Shown here: one piece after another, positions 1 through 7,066 of the stretch
How the letters are laid out: each line of letters opens with the position of its first letter
How positions within the stretch are numbered: position 1 is the first letter of the stretch
Source of the DNA: an uncultured Eisenbergiella sp.
Lineage (GTDB): Bacteria; Bacillota; Clostridia; Lachnospirales; Lachnospiraceae
NCBI GenBank assembly: GCA_947627215.1
Contig: CANQVD010000035.1
Location: 1-40,255, forward strand
DNA length: 40,255 bases
Direction of reading: 5' to 3'
Position numbers and translations under genes: made by a program
The notes under the pieces: generated by a model
What the model was told of the DNA's origin: nothing
Database searches by the model: none
What the model saw: the letters and a program-made list of their open reading frames with translations, nothing else

Positions 1-117
1 CATTTCGTCCCGGTAGTCCGCATAGATTTCCATACGGAACAGGCCGTCGGGCTGCTTTGCGTACCGATATTGGTCGTTCAGAAAGGCGGCGACAGCGGTT
101 TTCATGTCCGTACTCAT
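1..117 (-). CDS. Hypothetical protein, N-terminal part only (runs off left edge)
   Basis: The first 39 codons of a leftward gene are present and the reading frame stays open to the window edge. The ATG is preceded by AGGAGG at about 7 nt spacing, which fixes the start. The start overlaps the stop of the next gene upstream (ATGA overlap), so the two are translationally coupled. The visible part (MSTDMKTAVAAFLNDQ...) is not a family I recognise. Its place in a chain of small genes near an SSB gene suggests cargo of a conjugative or similar element; this is inference. Confidence 0.6.
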   Translation of the reverse strand, partial: MSTDMKTAVAAFLNDQYRYAKQPDGLFRMEIYADYRDEM

Positions 118-401
118 GGATTGTCCTCCTGTGTAAGCGGATGGAAGGTCACGGTACAGATACGGGCGAACTCAAAGGCGATGGCCTCAACCGTCCAGCC
201 GTCCGCGAGATCGGAGTGCGCGGCGATGTCCTCCGCGATGGCGATGATGTCGCCGGTGGCCAGGTGCGGCATGTGTTCAGCCATGTCCAGAAGCAAATGT
301 CCGTACTCGTCGTTATCGCCCCGCGTATACCAGTCCTGTCGGATGCACAGCGCCCGCAGTTCGGAAGCACCCAGGCGGCGGATTTCTTTGTATGAATTCA
401 T
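114..401 (-). CDS. Hypothetical small acidic protein
   Basis: A 95-residue protein beginning MNSYKEIRRLGASELRALC. I chose the ATG at 401 because AGAGGAAG lies at good distance upstream of it; a longer frame from 422 would overlap the previous gene and has no clear ribosome site. It is acidic and predicted helical, with no signal peptide, membrane segment or Cys cluster. I do not recognise a family. It overlaps its downstream neighbour by 4 bp and lies 14 bp after the gene upstream, so it belongs to one leftward operon with genes at 416-622 and 641-1267. Confidence 0.6.
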   Translation of the reverse strand: MNSYKEIRRLGASELRALCIRQDWYTRGDNDEYGHLLLDMAEHMPHLATGDIIAIAEDIAAHSDLADGWTVEAIAFEFARICTVTFHPLTQEDNP

Positions 402-415
402 AATGCAGCTTCCTC

Positions 416-622
416 TTACCATGTATCCCTGCCGGGCACGAAAACTATTTCTGCGTTGACGGGTACATCCGGTTCCCCATCGAAATCGTTCCGGTACTTG
501 GTACAGATGCGCGGTACACGGTCGGCGCAGGGTTCGGTATCAACGTAGAGCCTGCCGCCGCTGCCTCTGTACACGGGGCGGGACCAGCTGTCGCGTCCCA
601 GCAGTGTGAGTGTCAGTTTCAT
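416..622 (-). CDS. Hypothetical 68-residue protein
   Basis: A small protein starting MKLTLTLLGRDSWSRPVYRG, with GGGAGG about 10 nt before the ATG. The pattern of short beta-type stretches (KLTLTLLG, RLYVDTEP, NAEIVFVPG) suggests a compact all-beta fold, but I do not recognise a family and assign no function. It sits 18 bp downstream of the 641-1267 gene and just upstream of the 114-401 gene, which fits a single transcript. Genes of this size and arrangement are frequent near SSB in conjugative elements of Clostridia; that link is inferred from context. Confidence 0.6.
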   Translation of the reverse strand: MKLTLTLLGRDSWSRPVYRGSGGRLYVDTEPCADRVPRICTKYRNDFDGEPDVPVNAEIVFVPGRDTW

Positions 623-640
623 GCGGTTATCACCTCCCGG

Positions 641-1267
641 TCATGTGTGCAGGCCATAATACGCCTTATCCATGTCCTCCTGGTTGTGGAAAATCAGCCC
701 TCCGCACAGCCCGGGGCGTCCGTTCCGGTACTCCCGGAAAAAGAAGGAATAGGGCGTGAAATCGTTGTAGAGACGGATTTCCTCTGCATCGGGCCAGTTA
801 AAGTTCCTGTCCAGCGCCTTGCCCAACTTATGCCGGATTCGCCGGCTGCCGACAGCGGCTTTCAGGTTTTGCCTGTTACCGGCAAAGACAAGCCGCGGAC
901 GGCCCTTTCCCGTATCCAGCGACAGGCCGCGGAATGTCCGGGAACCGTCCGGCTGGCGGCAGTTTTGGAGAAATCCCTCAAACTCGGACCAGCGCAGCGT
1001 AACGGTCTGCTCCGTGCCCTCCATGCGGTCCAGGCCATGTCTGGCCAGCCAGGTGAACAGGAACACGATGCGGTCGCGGGCCTGATCCAGCCTGAGCGTC
1101 ACAAAGGAATGGATGTCCGAACTGATGGCCCGGCCGTCCCGCCGGAGCCGGTCGAACTCGTCGTACCCGATATAGAAACGGTGGGGGGATTTCATGCGGG
1201 CGCTGACCGTGCGGATACCGACGGCATTCTCGCCGGCCTCAGCGCACAGCATGATCCGATTTGTCAT
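641..1267 (-). CDS. Hypothetical 208-residue protein
   Basis: A protein of 208 residues, basic (many Arg/Lys between residues 60 and 170), with no signal peptide or transmembrane segment. The ATG at 1267 follows AGGAGG at a normal distance. It contains a W/F-rich C-terminal third (FTPYSFFFREYRNGRPG). I do not recognise the family. The terminator-like hairpin 1298-1328 separates it from ssb, so it may start its own transcript or be read through from ssb. The context of SSB plus several small orphan genes suggests mobile-element cargo, which is inference. Confidence 0.55.
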   Translation of the reverse strand: MTNRIMLCAEAGENAVGIRTVSARMKSPHRFYIGYDEFDRLRRDGRAISSDIHSFVTLRLDQARDRIVFLFTWLARHGLDRMEGTEQTVTLRWSEFEGFLQNCRQPDGSRTFRGLSLDTGKGRPRLVFAGNRQNLKAAVGSRRIRHKLGKALDRNFNWPDAEEIRLYNDFTPYSFFFREYRNGRPGLCGGLIFHNQEDMDKAYYGLHT

Positions 1268-1297
1268 AACTTCGTCCTCCTTTTGGTTTTTGGGCGC

Positions 1298-1328
1298 AAA
1301 AAAAGCGGGAAGTTTTGCCTCCCCGCCA
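1298..1328 (-). terminator. Terminator-like hairpin after ssb
   Basis: On the minus strand an 8-bp near-perfect stem (GCGGGGAG / CTTCCCGC, one mismatch) closes a 6-nt loop and runs into seven T residues. It lies 20 bp past the ssb stop. Confidence 0.65.
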
Positions 1329-1349
1329 TTTTGCTTCTGTTATCAGATA

Positions 1350-1739
1350 TCAGAACGGCAGATCGCCGTATTCCTCGCTGCCTACGGCCGCTGCGCCGGG
1401 CTGCCGCCCTTCCTGGCCCTGCGGCCTGCTGTCGCCGAAGTTGACACTGTTGGCAAGGATCTCAGCGGTGCGGCGTTTGTTGCCGTCCCGGTCTGTCCAG
1501 TCGCGGATCTGGAGCCGTCCGTCCACGACCGCCATGCGGCCTTTGGTAAAATATTTGCTGACAAATTCCGCTGTGTTGCGCCATGCGACGATGTTCACGA
1601 AGTCCGTGATTTTTTCCCCGCCGGTCCTGTAATCGCGGTCACAGGCAACGGAGAAGCTGCAGACGGGCAGGCCGGACGGGGAGAGGCGAAGTTCGGGGTC
1701 GCGGGTCAGGCGGCCCATCAGGGTGATGTGGTTTAACAT
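1350..1739 (-). CDS. ssb: Single-stranded DNA-binding protein
   Basis: Binds single-stranded DNA during replication, repair or conjugative transfer. The 129-residue protein has the full OB-fold pattern of the SSB family: MLNHITLMGRLTRDPELR at the N terminus, F-S-V-A-C-D around residue 30, and DFVNIVAWRNTAEFVSKYF around 43-61. The C terminus ends EEYGDLPF, matching the acidic DDIPF-type tip that recruits partner proteins. Two in-frame ATGs compete (1745 and 1739); GGAGG is 8 nt from the second and only 2 nt from the first, so 1739 is preferred. It is shorter than a typical chromosomal SSB (about 140-175 aa) and sits among unknown small genes, so it is probably the copy carried by a mobile element, not the host's main SSB. 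Confidence 0.93.
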   Translation of the reverse strand: MLNHITLMGRLTRDPELRLSPSGLPVCSFSVACDRDYRTGGEKITDFVNIVAWRNTAEFVSKYFTKGRMAVVDGRLQIRDWTDRDGNKRRTAEILANSVNFGDSRPQGQEGRQPGAAAVGSEEYGDLPF

Positions 1740-1794
1740 GTTCATTTCCTCCATTTTCTTTTTTTGGCAGACGGCAGAACAGGGTGTCCGTCTG

Positions 1795-2091
1795 TTATGC
1801 GCTGACTGGTTCCAGGTTCCTGTAAGTGTCGTCCTGGACGTCCATGATGATACGGGCGCCGGTCTTAAAGCCGTCGATATAGTATGTTTCCGCCGTGAGG
1901 GCAATAAGTTCTGTCTGCGCGTCCGTAAATTGTTTCAGAAGCGGCAGAAGCTCGGGCGGGAGTTTCTGCTCCAGTGAATCCCCGGTCTTGGCCAGTTCCT
2001 CCGTAATGCGGGCAAACTCAGAGCCCCTGACCATCTTTCGGCTCTCCGGGTACAGGTTTCCGTGAAAAAAATCGCTGAGAATGCTGTTTAT
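1795..2091 (-). CDS. DUF6809-like protein with an apparent ATA start
   Basis: A 98-residue frame beginning (I)NSILSDFFHGNLYPESRKM and ending NLEPVSA. The N terminus and the later QFTDAQTELIALTAETYYIDGFKTGARI stretch match, from memory, the small clostridial family annotated DUF6809, of unknown function. A strong AGGAGG lies the right distance upstream of codon ATA at 2089-2091, where family members normally carry ATG. No ATG, GTG or TTG lies at a good distance, and the frame stays open upstream to 2319 but there it crosses the terminator hairpin and overlaps the next gene. The likely explanations are a rare ATA start, or a recent start-codon loss that lowers or abolishes expression. Confidence 0.6.
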   Translation of the reverse strand: MNSILSDFFHGNLYPESRKMVRGSEFARITEELAKTGDSLEQKLPPELLPLLKQFTDAQTELIALTAETYYIDGFKTGARIIMDVQDDTYRNLEPVSA

Positions 2092-2138
2092 CTCGTATCC
2101 CTCCTTGCTTTTCTGTGCGGTATTTCTTCTAACGCAAA

Positions 2139-2170
2139 GAACGGCCGCTTTTGTGCGACCGTCCGTTTTT
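2139..2170. terminator. Bidirectional terminator hairpin
   Basis: A 10-bp stem (GAACGGCCGC / GCGACCGTCC with G-U pairs) closes a TTTTGT loop. On the plus strand it is followed by GTTTTTC, on the minus strand by TTCTTTGCG. It lies between the zinc-ribbon gene and the DUF6809-like gene and would end the leftward transcript from the 3.9 kb promoter. Confidence 0.55.
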
Positions 2171-2227
2171 CGGGTTGCCTTTTGTGATTCAGAGCCACGT
2201 AAGCAGCCCATGAATCCGGGATTTCCT

Positions 2228-2500
2228 TCAGACCGTTTTCTTTTTGCGGCCGCGCCTTTTTCCCTTATCGGCGTTAGATTGGTCCTGTAAACAGATTTCG
2301 CTCCCATAGTCCTTTGCATTGACTATGAGAGCGAATACGTTGCGGTGTACCGATATGTTGATTTTTGAAATGGTGTTCGTATACTCCGGGCTGAGTATAA
2401 GCTCAGTGCAGCCACAATGAGGACACTTTAAGATAGGATTTTCCTCGCTGTATTCTAATGGTGCCTTACATCTCTTACATATTAAGGTAGACGATTCCAT
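2228..2500 (-). CDS. Zinc-ribbon protein
   Basis: A 90-residue protein with a treble of CxxC-type pairs at the N terminus: CKRC (residues 8-11) and CPHCGC (27-32), a classic zinc ribbon. The rest is a short beta-rich segment followed by a strongly basic tail (KGKRRGRKKKTV) that could touch nucleic acid or acidic membranes. The ATG is preceded by GAGAGG at 8 nt. It follows the SPFH gene by 35 bp and shares its AT-rich composition, so the two are probably co-transcribed. SPFH-type proteins with C-terminal or separate zinc ribbons are a recurring pair; here the ribbon is a separate protein. Precise role unknown. Confidence 0.75.
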   Translation of the reverse strand: MESSTLICKRCKAPLEYSEENPILKCPHCGCTELILSPEYTNTISKINISVHRNVFALIVNAKDYGSEICLQDQSNADKGKRRGRKKKTV

Positions 2501-2535
2501 ATTTTGTACCTCTCAAAAAGCGGTCAGACGCATAA

Positions 2536-3645
2536 TCAGAGATTTAGTACCTCTTTTTTCTTTGCCTCAAATTCATCCTTCGTTAATATTCCTGCATCAA
2601 ATGCTTCTTTTAATTTTTTCACAATGTCTATCTGCTGCTCAACCGTTCTCTCCTTTACCCCTGCAGTAGGAGTTAGATTTCGCATGAAATCTATTCCGAA
2701 AATCATTCCTCCCATATCTCCCAGCCCCTTGTCCTGGATTCCCTGCGCAATTTTCTGTTGTGCATAAATATCGGATGCCTTTTGAGAAATATCGTTAAAA
2801 GCGCCCATCTCCATCTTTTTTGAGGCGTACATTTGAACCAGGGATTTCGATTCATCTGACAATTCAATATTTTCGATAGATGCCTTTACAAGTTCAAATC
2901 CAAAACGTTTTCTCCACGTCCCAACATTGTCTGTATCTTTCTCCATAGAAGATGTAAATTCATTTTCCATCGAAATCAACTGAGATACCCGACACTTCCC
3001 TGACATAGATGTCAATGCCACTGAAAAAGACTGAAGAAATTCAGAGACTATCTGCTCTTTGGCTTGCGGCTCATCAAAGGAATATCGGGTCCTTTTCGCT
3101 GGCACATAATTTCTGATAAAAACCTCTGGATCTGCAACTCTCACAGAAAATGATCCGTATGCACATATTTCAAGATCAACGCCATACGCAGGATCATGAA
3201 AAATTTGAGGGCTCCTCGTTCCAAATTTGATCCCCCTAATTTCACGTAAATTTACAAATGCGATCTCTTTATTATTAGGAGTGATTCCTCCAAATCCAAT
3301 TCGTTTGATTATCTGTCCAGCGACAGAATGAATTAAGCCACCTCCATTGAATATGCTTTTGTCACCTTCTTGATATTCATATCCACCTGGAAGTAAAATA
3401 ATATTTTCAATAGCGGATTGATCAAAAATGAACGCGGCTGTATTTTCTGGAACATAAATTTTGGACCCGTTAGAAATAATGCCTTCTGATCCCGGATCAT
3501 TAACTCCCCTTCCCATATTTTTAGTTTTCAAAATGCCCGGGACAACAACCGTATGCTCGTCAAAATAACCTGCAGTTATGATTTCTTTCCATTGATCGGC
3601 AAAAGTGCTGATAGTCGCATCTCTTAAAGCTTTTGTAATAATCAT
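2536..3645 (-). CDS. SPFH-domain protein with C-terminal SHOCT domain
   Basis: A 369-residue protein of the SPFH/Band-7 'virion core protein' type (YdjI-like). The N-terminal part (about residues 20-250) is the SPFH domain, with a segment VVVPGILKTKNMGRGVNDPGSEG, the core IYVPENTAAFIFDQ, and FGTRSPQIFHDPAYGVDLEICAYGSFSVRV. A coiled helical part follows, then a SHOCT motif at the end (IVKKLKEAFDAGILTKDEFEAKK). SPFH proteins assemble into membrane-associated scaffolds; no N-terminal transmembrane helix is visible here, so any membrane contact would be peripheral. The ATG follows GAGGGAG. It lies 10 bp after the RHH gene and 35 bp before the zinc-ribbon gene, forming a compact three-gene operon that is much more AT-rich than its surroundings, which suggests horizontal transfer. 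Confidence 0.88.
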   Translation of the reverse strand: MIITKALRDATISTFADQWKEIITAGYFDEHTVVVPGILKTKNMGRGVNDPGSEGIISNGSKIYVPENTAAFIFDQSAIENIILLPGGYEYQEGDKSIFNGGGLIHSVAGQIIKRIGFGGITPNNKEIAFVNLREIRGIKFGTRSPQIFHDPAYGVDLEICAYGSFSVRVADPEVFIRNYVPAKRTRYSFDEPQAKEQIVSEFLQSFSVALTSMSGKCRVSQLISMENEFTSSMEKDTDNVGTWRKRFGFELVKASIENIELSDESKSLVQMYASKKMEMGAFNDISQKASDIYAQQKIAQGIQDKGLGDMGGMIFGIDFMRNLTPTAGVKERTVEQQIDIVKKLKEAFDAGILTKDEFEAKKKEVLNL

Positions 3646-3655
3646 GATATCTCCC

Positions 3656-3850
3656 TCAATGTATATCTGCTTCAGTACCTAAATTATCCAAAGCATATTC
3701 AATACACAAAGAAATAATTTCATTGCGGTTTCTCCCCGTATGCTCGGCCAGATTATCTATTTCTTTAATCATATCTGCCGGAAGCCGCGCAGATACTACA
3801 GAAGTATCTCCTTTATATTTTTTTTGTGTAATAATAAGTTTTCCAGACAC
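3656..3850 (-). CDS. Ribbon-helix-helix (CopG/Arc-type) regulator
   Basis: A 64-residue protein with a GTG start; AGAGGTG lies 4-10 nt upstream. Residues 16-55 fit the ribbon-helix-helix fold: a beta strand TSVVSARLPADMI that would enter the major groove, then helices KEIDNLAEHT and NRNEIISLCIEYALDNL. Proteins of this type bind short inverted repeats as dimers and usually repress their own operon. It is the first gene of the three-gene operon, and a 16-bp palindrome lies exactly between the -35 and -10 of the promoter just upstream, so autorepression is a reasonable inference. An antitoxin role was considered, but the next gene is an SPFH protein, not a recognisable toxin. Confidence 0.8.
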   Translation of the reverse strand: MSGKLIITQKKYKGDTSVVSARLPADMIKEIDNLAEHTGRNRNEIISLCIEYALDNLGTEADIH

Positions 3851-3881
3851 TTTTGCACCTCTTCAAAAAAAGTTTTGTAAA

Positions 3882-3910
3882 ATTATATTACATTTGTATA
3901 CGAATGTCAA
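3882..3910 (-). promoter_or_regulatory. Promoter of the RHH-SPFH-zinc ribbon operon with palindromic operator
   Basis: On the minus strand TTGACA (3905-3910) and TATAAT (3882-3887) are both perfect consensus and separated by exactly 17 nt. The spacer and the edge of the -35 form the palindrome CATTTGTATACGAATG (3891-3906), symmetric at 14 of 16 positions. A dimeric RHH repressor bound there would block RNA polymerase. Confidence 0.85.
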
Positions 3911-3998
3911 CATAATATTACAGATATTTCGGGATTAGTTCATGCACAGGATACCGCTGCTTTGTTATTCCTGGCTTCCGTAACAGCCAGTTGTTCGC

Positions 3999-5345
3999 TT
4001 AGAAGTACGCGCCCGAGCTCTCCTTTGCCCCGAAGAACATCACATCATAAATCGGCAGATATGTGATCTTCCCGTTTGTCATGATCTCGCGCGTATTGGA
4101 CAGGACAAAGGCTTTTTTGACATGATAACCGTCATTCTTTACGAAGGTATTCAGCGCGCTGTGCACGGTATAGTCCTTGCCGGATTTCACTTCGATGGGG
4201 ACTGCGGAAAGGCTGTCATAATCATCGATCAGGTAATCGACCTCGCCCCTGCTGCGGTTATCGTAATAATAGAGGGGAAAACCGTGTGCGATCAGTTCGC
4301 TGGCGACTGCGCTTTCGTATACAGAGCCCAGGTTAATGCTCCTCTCATCGTCCAGGATCGCCCGAATATTGCTTCCGTACAGGATGGACGTGAGAATGCC
4401 CACGTCGTTCAGGTACAGCTTCAAAAGGTTCTTGCCGGAGGATTCGAGCAGCGGGAACGTTGGCGCGGAGATGGCCTGCACGTTCAATGCAATGCCCGCG
4501 CTGATCAGATACTCAAACTCATCTTCATAATTGGCAAAAGTACTGCCCTTTTTGCCCTCGATCCGCTGTGCGACCACGCGCTTTTTTTTGTTTTCCAGAT
4601 TGGACGGGATCTGATCATAGATCCGGCGGATCTTCAGCCTGTGCTCCGCATCATACTTTGAAGCATCCGCCGCATAGTAGTCGTGAATCTCCTGCTGGAT
4701 CCCGCGTACAGGCTGGATATTTTTTGTTTCCAGGTACGCATTGACCGCCGCCGGAAGTCCACCGACCAAAAGATAGCGCCGGAAGAGATCCATCATCTTT
4801 CCGTGCATCGCCACGTCCAGCGATTCCCGCGCCTCAAACTTCTTTCTCAGGACATCGACGGCGAACTCGTTCATGCCGTTGGCGTATAGAAATTCTTCAA
4901 AGTCCAGGGGAAACATACGGACCCTGCGGATACTGCCCATCGGGATGGAAGTTGTCTCTGAAAGCGTCACGCCGAGCAGGGAGCCGCTGGCAATATAGGT
5001 AAAACGGTTTTCATCACGAAGGAATTTCAGCATCGTAAGAAGCTGGGGATAGGCCTGAATCTCATCCAGAAAGATCAGGGTGTCCTCCGCACTGCCCATC
5101 TTATTGCCTTCGATCATGCTGACGCGGAGATAAAAGTCCTCCACCGTTGTGGTATTTGCGAACAGCTTGCTGCCGATGGAATCCTCCAGCATATTGATCT
5201 CGATGAAATTGGGGAACAGCTTCTTCCCGACATGCCGGATGATATACGTTTTTCCGACCTGACGTGCGCCGTCGATCAGCAAAATGCGTTCTGAGCCGGA
5301 ACGCAAATGTCGCTCGATCAGCTTTTCAATTTTTCTTTTCAGCAT
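3999..5345 (-). CDS. AAA-family ATPase with DUF4143 domain
   Basis: A 448-residue protein of the ATPase family that joins an N-terminal AAA_14 domain to a C-terminal DUF4143 domain. Walker A is GARQVGKT (residues 26-33) and Walker B TLIFLDEIQ (89-97). A sensor-like IASGSLLG lies near residue 118. The C-terminal part includes YYDNRSRGEVDYLIDD and PIEVKSGK, the nuclease-like E-x-D / E-x-K pattern seen in DUF4143 proteins, though activity is unproven. Length matches the family. The family is patchily distributed in gut bacteria and archaea, often as multiple copies near mobile DNA, and its role is unknown. The start ATG at 5345 leads with MLKRKIEKLIERHL, the usual N terminus. Confidence 0.9.
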   Translation of the reverse strand: MLKRKIEKLIERHLRSGSERILLIDGARQVGKTYIIRHVGKKLFPNFIEINMLEDSIGSKLFANTTTVEDFYLRVSMIEGNKMGSAEDTLIFLDEIQAYPQLLTMLKFLRDENRFTYIASGSLLGVTLSETTSIPMGSIRRVRMFPLDFEEFLYANGMNEFAVDVLRKKFEARESLDVAMHGKMMDLFRRYLLVGGLPAAVNAYLETKNIQPVRGIQQEIHDYYAADASKYDAEHRLKIRRIYDQIPSNLENKKKRVVAQRIEGKKGSTFANYEDEFEYLISAGIALNVQAISAPTFPLLESSGKNLLKLYLNDVGILTSILYGSNIRAILDDERSINLGSVYESAVASELIAHGFPLYYYDNRSRGEVDYLIDDYDSLSAVPIEVKSGKDYTVHSALNTFVKNDGYHVKKAFVLSNTREIMTNGKITYLPIYDVMFFGAKESSGAYF

Positions 5346-5490
5346 GCAAAATCACCCCGCAAAACTTTTCAATCATATTTTACTCATTTTTATACAACTT
5401 TTCAATATAATAAGTGCATTAAAAAACTGATTTTTCAAAAAAGGCCGAATATCTCCCTGTAACGCGCTGTCCACTTCTGAAACGCAAATG

Positions 5491-5613
5491 CATTCGTCTG
5501 GTGTGCGCGTCCGCCGCCAGCTCCTTTGCCATCTGATAGCCGCCCATGTCGATTGCCAGAAGGCCGCCGAACATCGCCGGGTCCACGCCAACCAGACGGT
5601 AAAGGAGAATCAT
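5491..5613 (-). pseudogene. Relic of an EutH-like ethanolamine permease
   Basis: Forty-one codons read MILLYRLVGVDPAMFGG then LLAIDMGGYQMAKELAADA. This closely resembles an internal stretch of EutH, the membrane permease linked to ethanolamine use, where a (N)PSMFAGTLLACDMGGFFLAKELA-type stretch occurs about a quarter of the way in. The EutH-like similarity ends at about 5491; the frame then runs on to 5419 with unrelated sequence. Both the N-terminal transmembrane part and the remaining 250 or so residues are missing. The pepP stop lies only 13 bp upstream, and a GGGAGGGAG sits before the ATG, so a short peptide could still be made. I read it as a decayed gene at the junction between housekeeping DNA and the accessory block to its left. 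Confidence 0.6.
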
Positions 5614-5626
5614 CACTCCCTCCCTG

Positions 5627-6883
5627 TCAGATGCCATATCCCTTTCGCATCGTATCCTCGATCTCCTCCACTGTCCGCGGCGTGATAACGGAAAGGTTTT
5701 CACATCCGTTTTCCGTCACCAGACAGTTATCCTCCAGGCGGAAGCCGATCCCCCATGCCTCGTGATAAATACCGATATCCACGCAGAACACCATCCCGGG
5801 CGCAATGACCTCCGGCGTTTCCACCACGTCATGCACGTCATACCCCACATGATGGGCGCCGCCGTGCCACATATAGGTCCCGATCTCCTTCGGATCCTTC
5901 AGAACGCCGGCCTCCTGCAGCATGAGCGCATTGTAGCGCCGGGCCTCCCGGTCCACCTCCGCCATGGGCATGCCGGGTCTGATTACGCTGAACATATGGT
6001 TCGACGTGTGCAGCGCACATTCATACAGAAGCCGCTGCCTTTCGCTGAATCTTCCGTTGCAGGGCCAGCCCCTGGACACATCGTTCATTAGATTATCGTG
6101 CCAGGCCCCCACATCGTTGAGGATCATATCCCCGTCCTGCGCCTGTCCCCTGTAGGAATAGTAATGGATACAAAAATTGTTTTTCCCTGCGGAGATGATG
6201 GAAGGGAAAGCCGGACCCTGGGGACCGTACTGCCCCAGCGTATAATCGAAGACCGCCTTATACTGGTACTCATACATACCCGGACGGGAAGCCTTCATCA
6301 TGGCGACGATGCCTTCCCGGGTGATCTTTTCCGCCTCCTTCATCGCCGCGATCTCGCAGGGCTGCTTGATGGTACGCAGCCGACGGATCAACAGATTGGC
6401 GTTCTCGATCCGCAGAAACGGATAATCGCCCGCCGCCCTTTTCAAAAACAGATGGGCCGGGCGGTCCCTGTCCTCCGGGCTCGCCCGATACAGGTCGAGA
6501 TACAGGTTTTCATAATTTCCCGAAACTGCCAGGCGATGAAATTCCGATGAAAAATCCGCCGAGAATCCGACTTCGCTGACCCCGGATATTTCTGCGGCCT
6601 CCTCCGGCCTGATGCGCGCTCCCGTCCAGCGCTCCTTCATGGGATCAGGCGGCAGGATGTACACTTTTTCAGACACCTTTTCCCCCTCTTCCTTCCGGGC
6701 GACCAGGACAAGTTCTTTTCCGTCCAGACCTGTCAGATAAAGGAAATCCCGATCCGTATAAAACGGATATGCCTCGTCGTTTGTCTTACAGACCTCCGTT
6801 CCGGAAAACAGCACCAGAAGGGAATGCTCTTTCATCTGTCGGTACATCCGCTCTCTGTTTCCCTGATGAAACTCCTTTTTCAT
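5627..6883 (-). CDS. pepP: Xaa-Pro aminopeptidase (M24B family)
   Basis: Cytosolic metallopeptidase that removes an N-terminal residue preceding proline. The 418-residue protein has the AMP_N domain at residues 1-130 and a pita-bread M24 domain after about 165. Metal ligands are visible: two Asp in LNDVGAWHDNLMNDVSR (11 apart, as in PepP), His in WHGGAHHVGYDVHDV, and Glu in GIGFRLEDN. The fourth carboxylate, Glu in the usual TIEPGLY motif, is Asp here (CVDIGIY), a conservative change that deserves note. The start ATG follows AGAGAGG at a rather long spacing. It is transcribed leftward toward the EutH relic; no obvious partner gene. Confidence 0.92.
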   Translation of the reverse strand: MKKEFHQGNRERMYRQMKEHSLLVLFSGTEVCKTNDEAYPFYTDRDFLYLTGLDGKELVLVARKEEGEKVSEKVYILPPDPMKERWTGARIRPEEAAEISGVSEVGFSADFSSEFHRLAVSGNYENLYLDLYRASPEDRDRPAHLFLKRAAGDYPFLRIENANLLIRRLRTIKQPCEIAAMKEAEKITREGIVAMMKASRPGMYEYQYKAVFDYTLGQYGPQGPAFPSIISAGKNNFCIHYYSYRGQAQDGDMILNDVGAWHDNLMNDVSRGWPCNGRFSERQRLLYECALHTSNHMFSVIRPGMPMAEVDREARRYNALMLQEAGVLKDPKEIGTYMWHGGAHHVGYDVHDVVETPEVIAPGMVFCVDIGIYHEAWGIGFRLEDNCLVTENGCENLSVITPRTVEEIEDTMRKGYGI

Positions 6884-6994
6884 TTTTTATGCCTAACCTC
6901 TCTTTCCCTTTCAGGAAAACGCCGCTCCTGTCATTGCCTTTGCACGAACATGAGTCCGCCATTTCCGGCGGAAATCCTGATATTGACAGACATA

Positions 6995-7042
6995 AAAGGG
7001 AACGGGCCGGAATTCGCTTCTGGGGATTGATTCCGACCCGTT
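6995..7042 (-). terminator. Terminator-like hairpin after leuD
   Basis: On the minus strand AACGGGTCGGAAT pairs with ATTCCGGCCCGTT (13 bp, one G-U or mismatch) around a 16-nt loop, followed by CCCTTTTAT. It lies 24 bp past the leuD stop. Confidence 0.55.
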
Positions 7043-7066
7043 TATCTCAATAGTTCCGGCTCTGGC

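Noticed and set aside
3656-3850. RHH protein as antitoxin of a toxin-antitoxin pair
   Set aside because: The following gene is an SPFH/SHOCT protein with no toxin motif.
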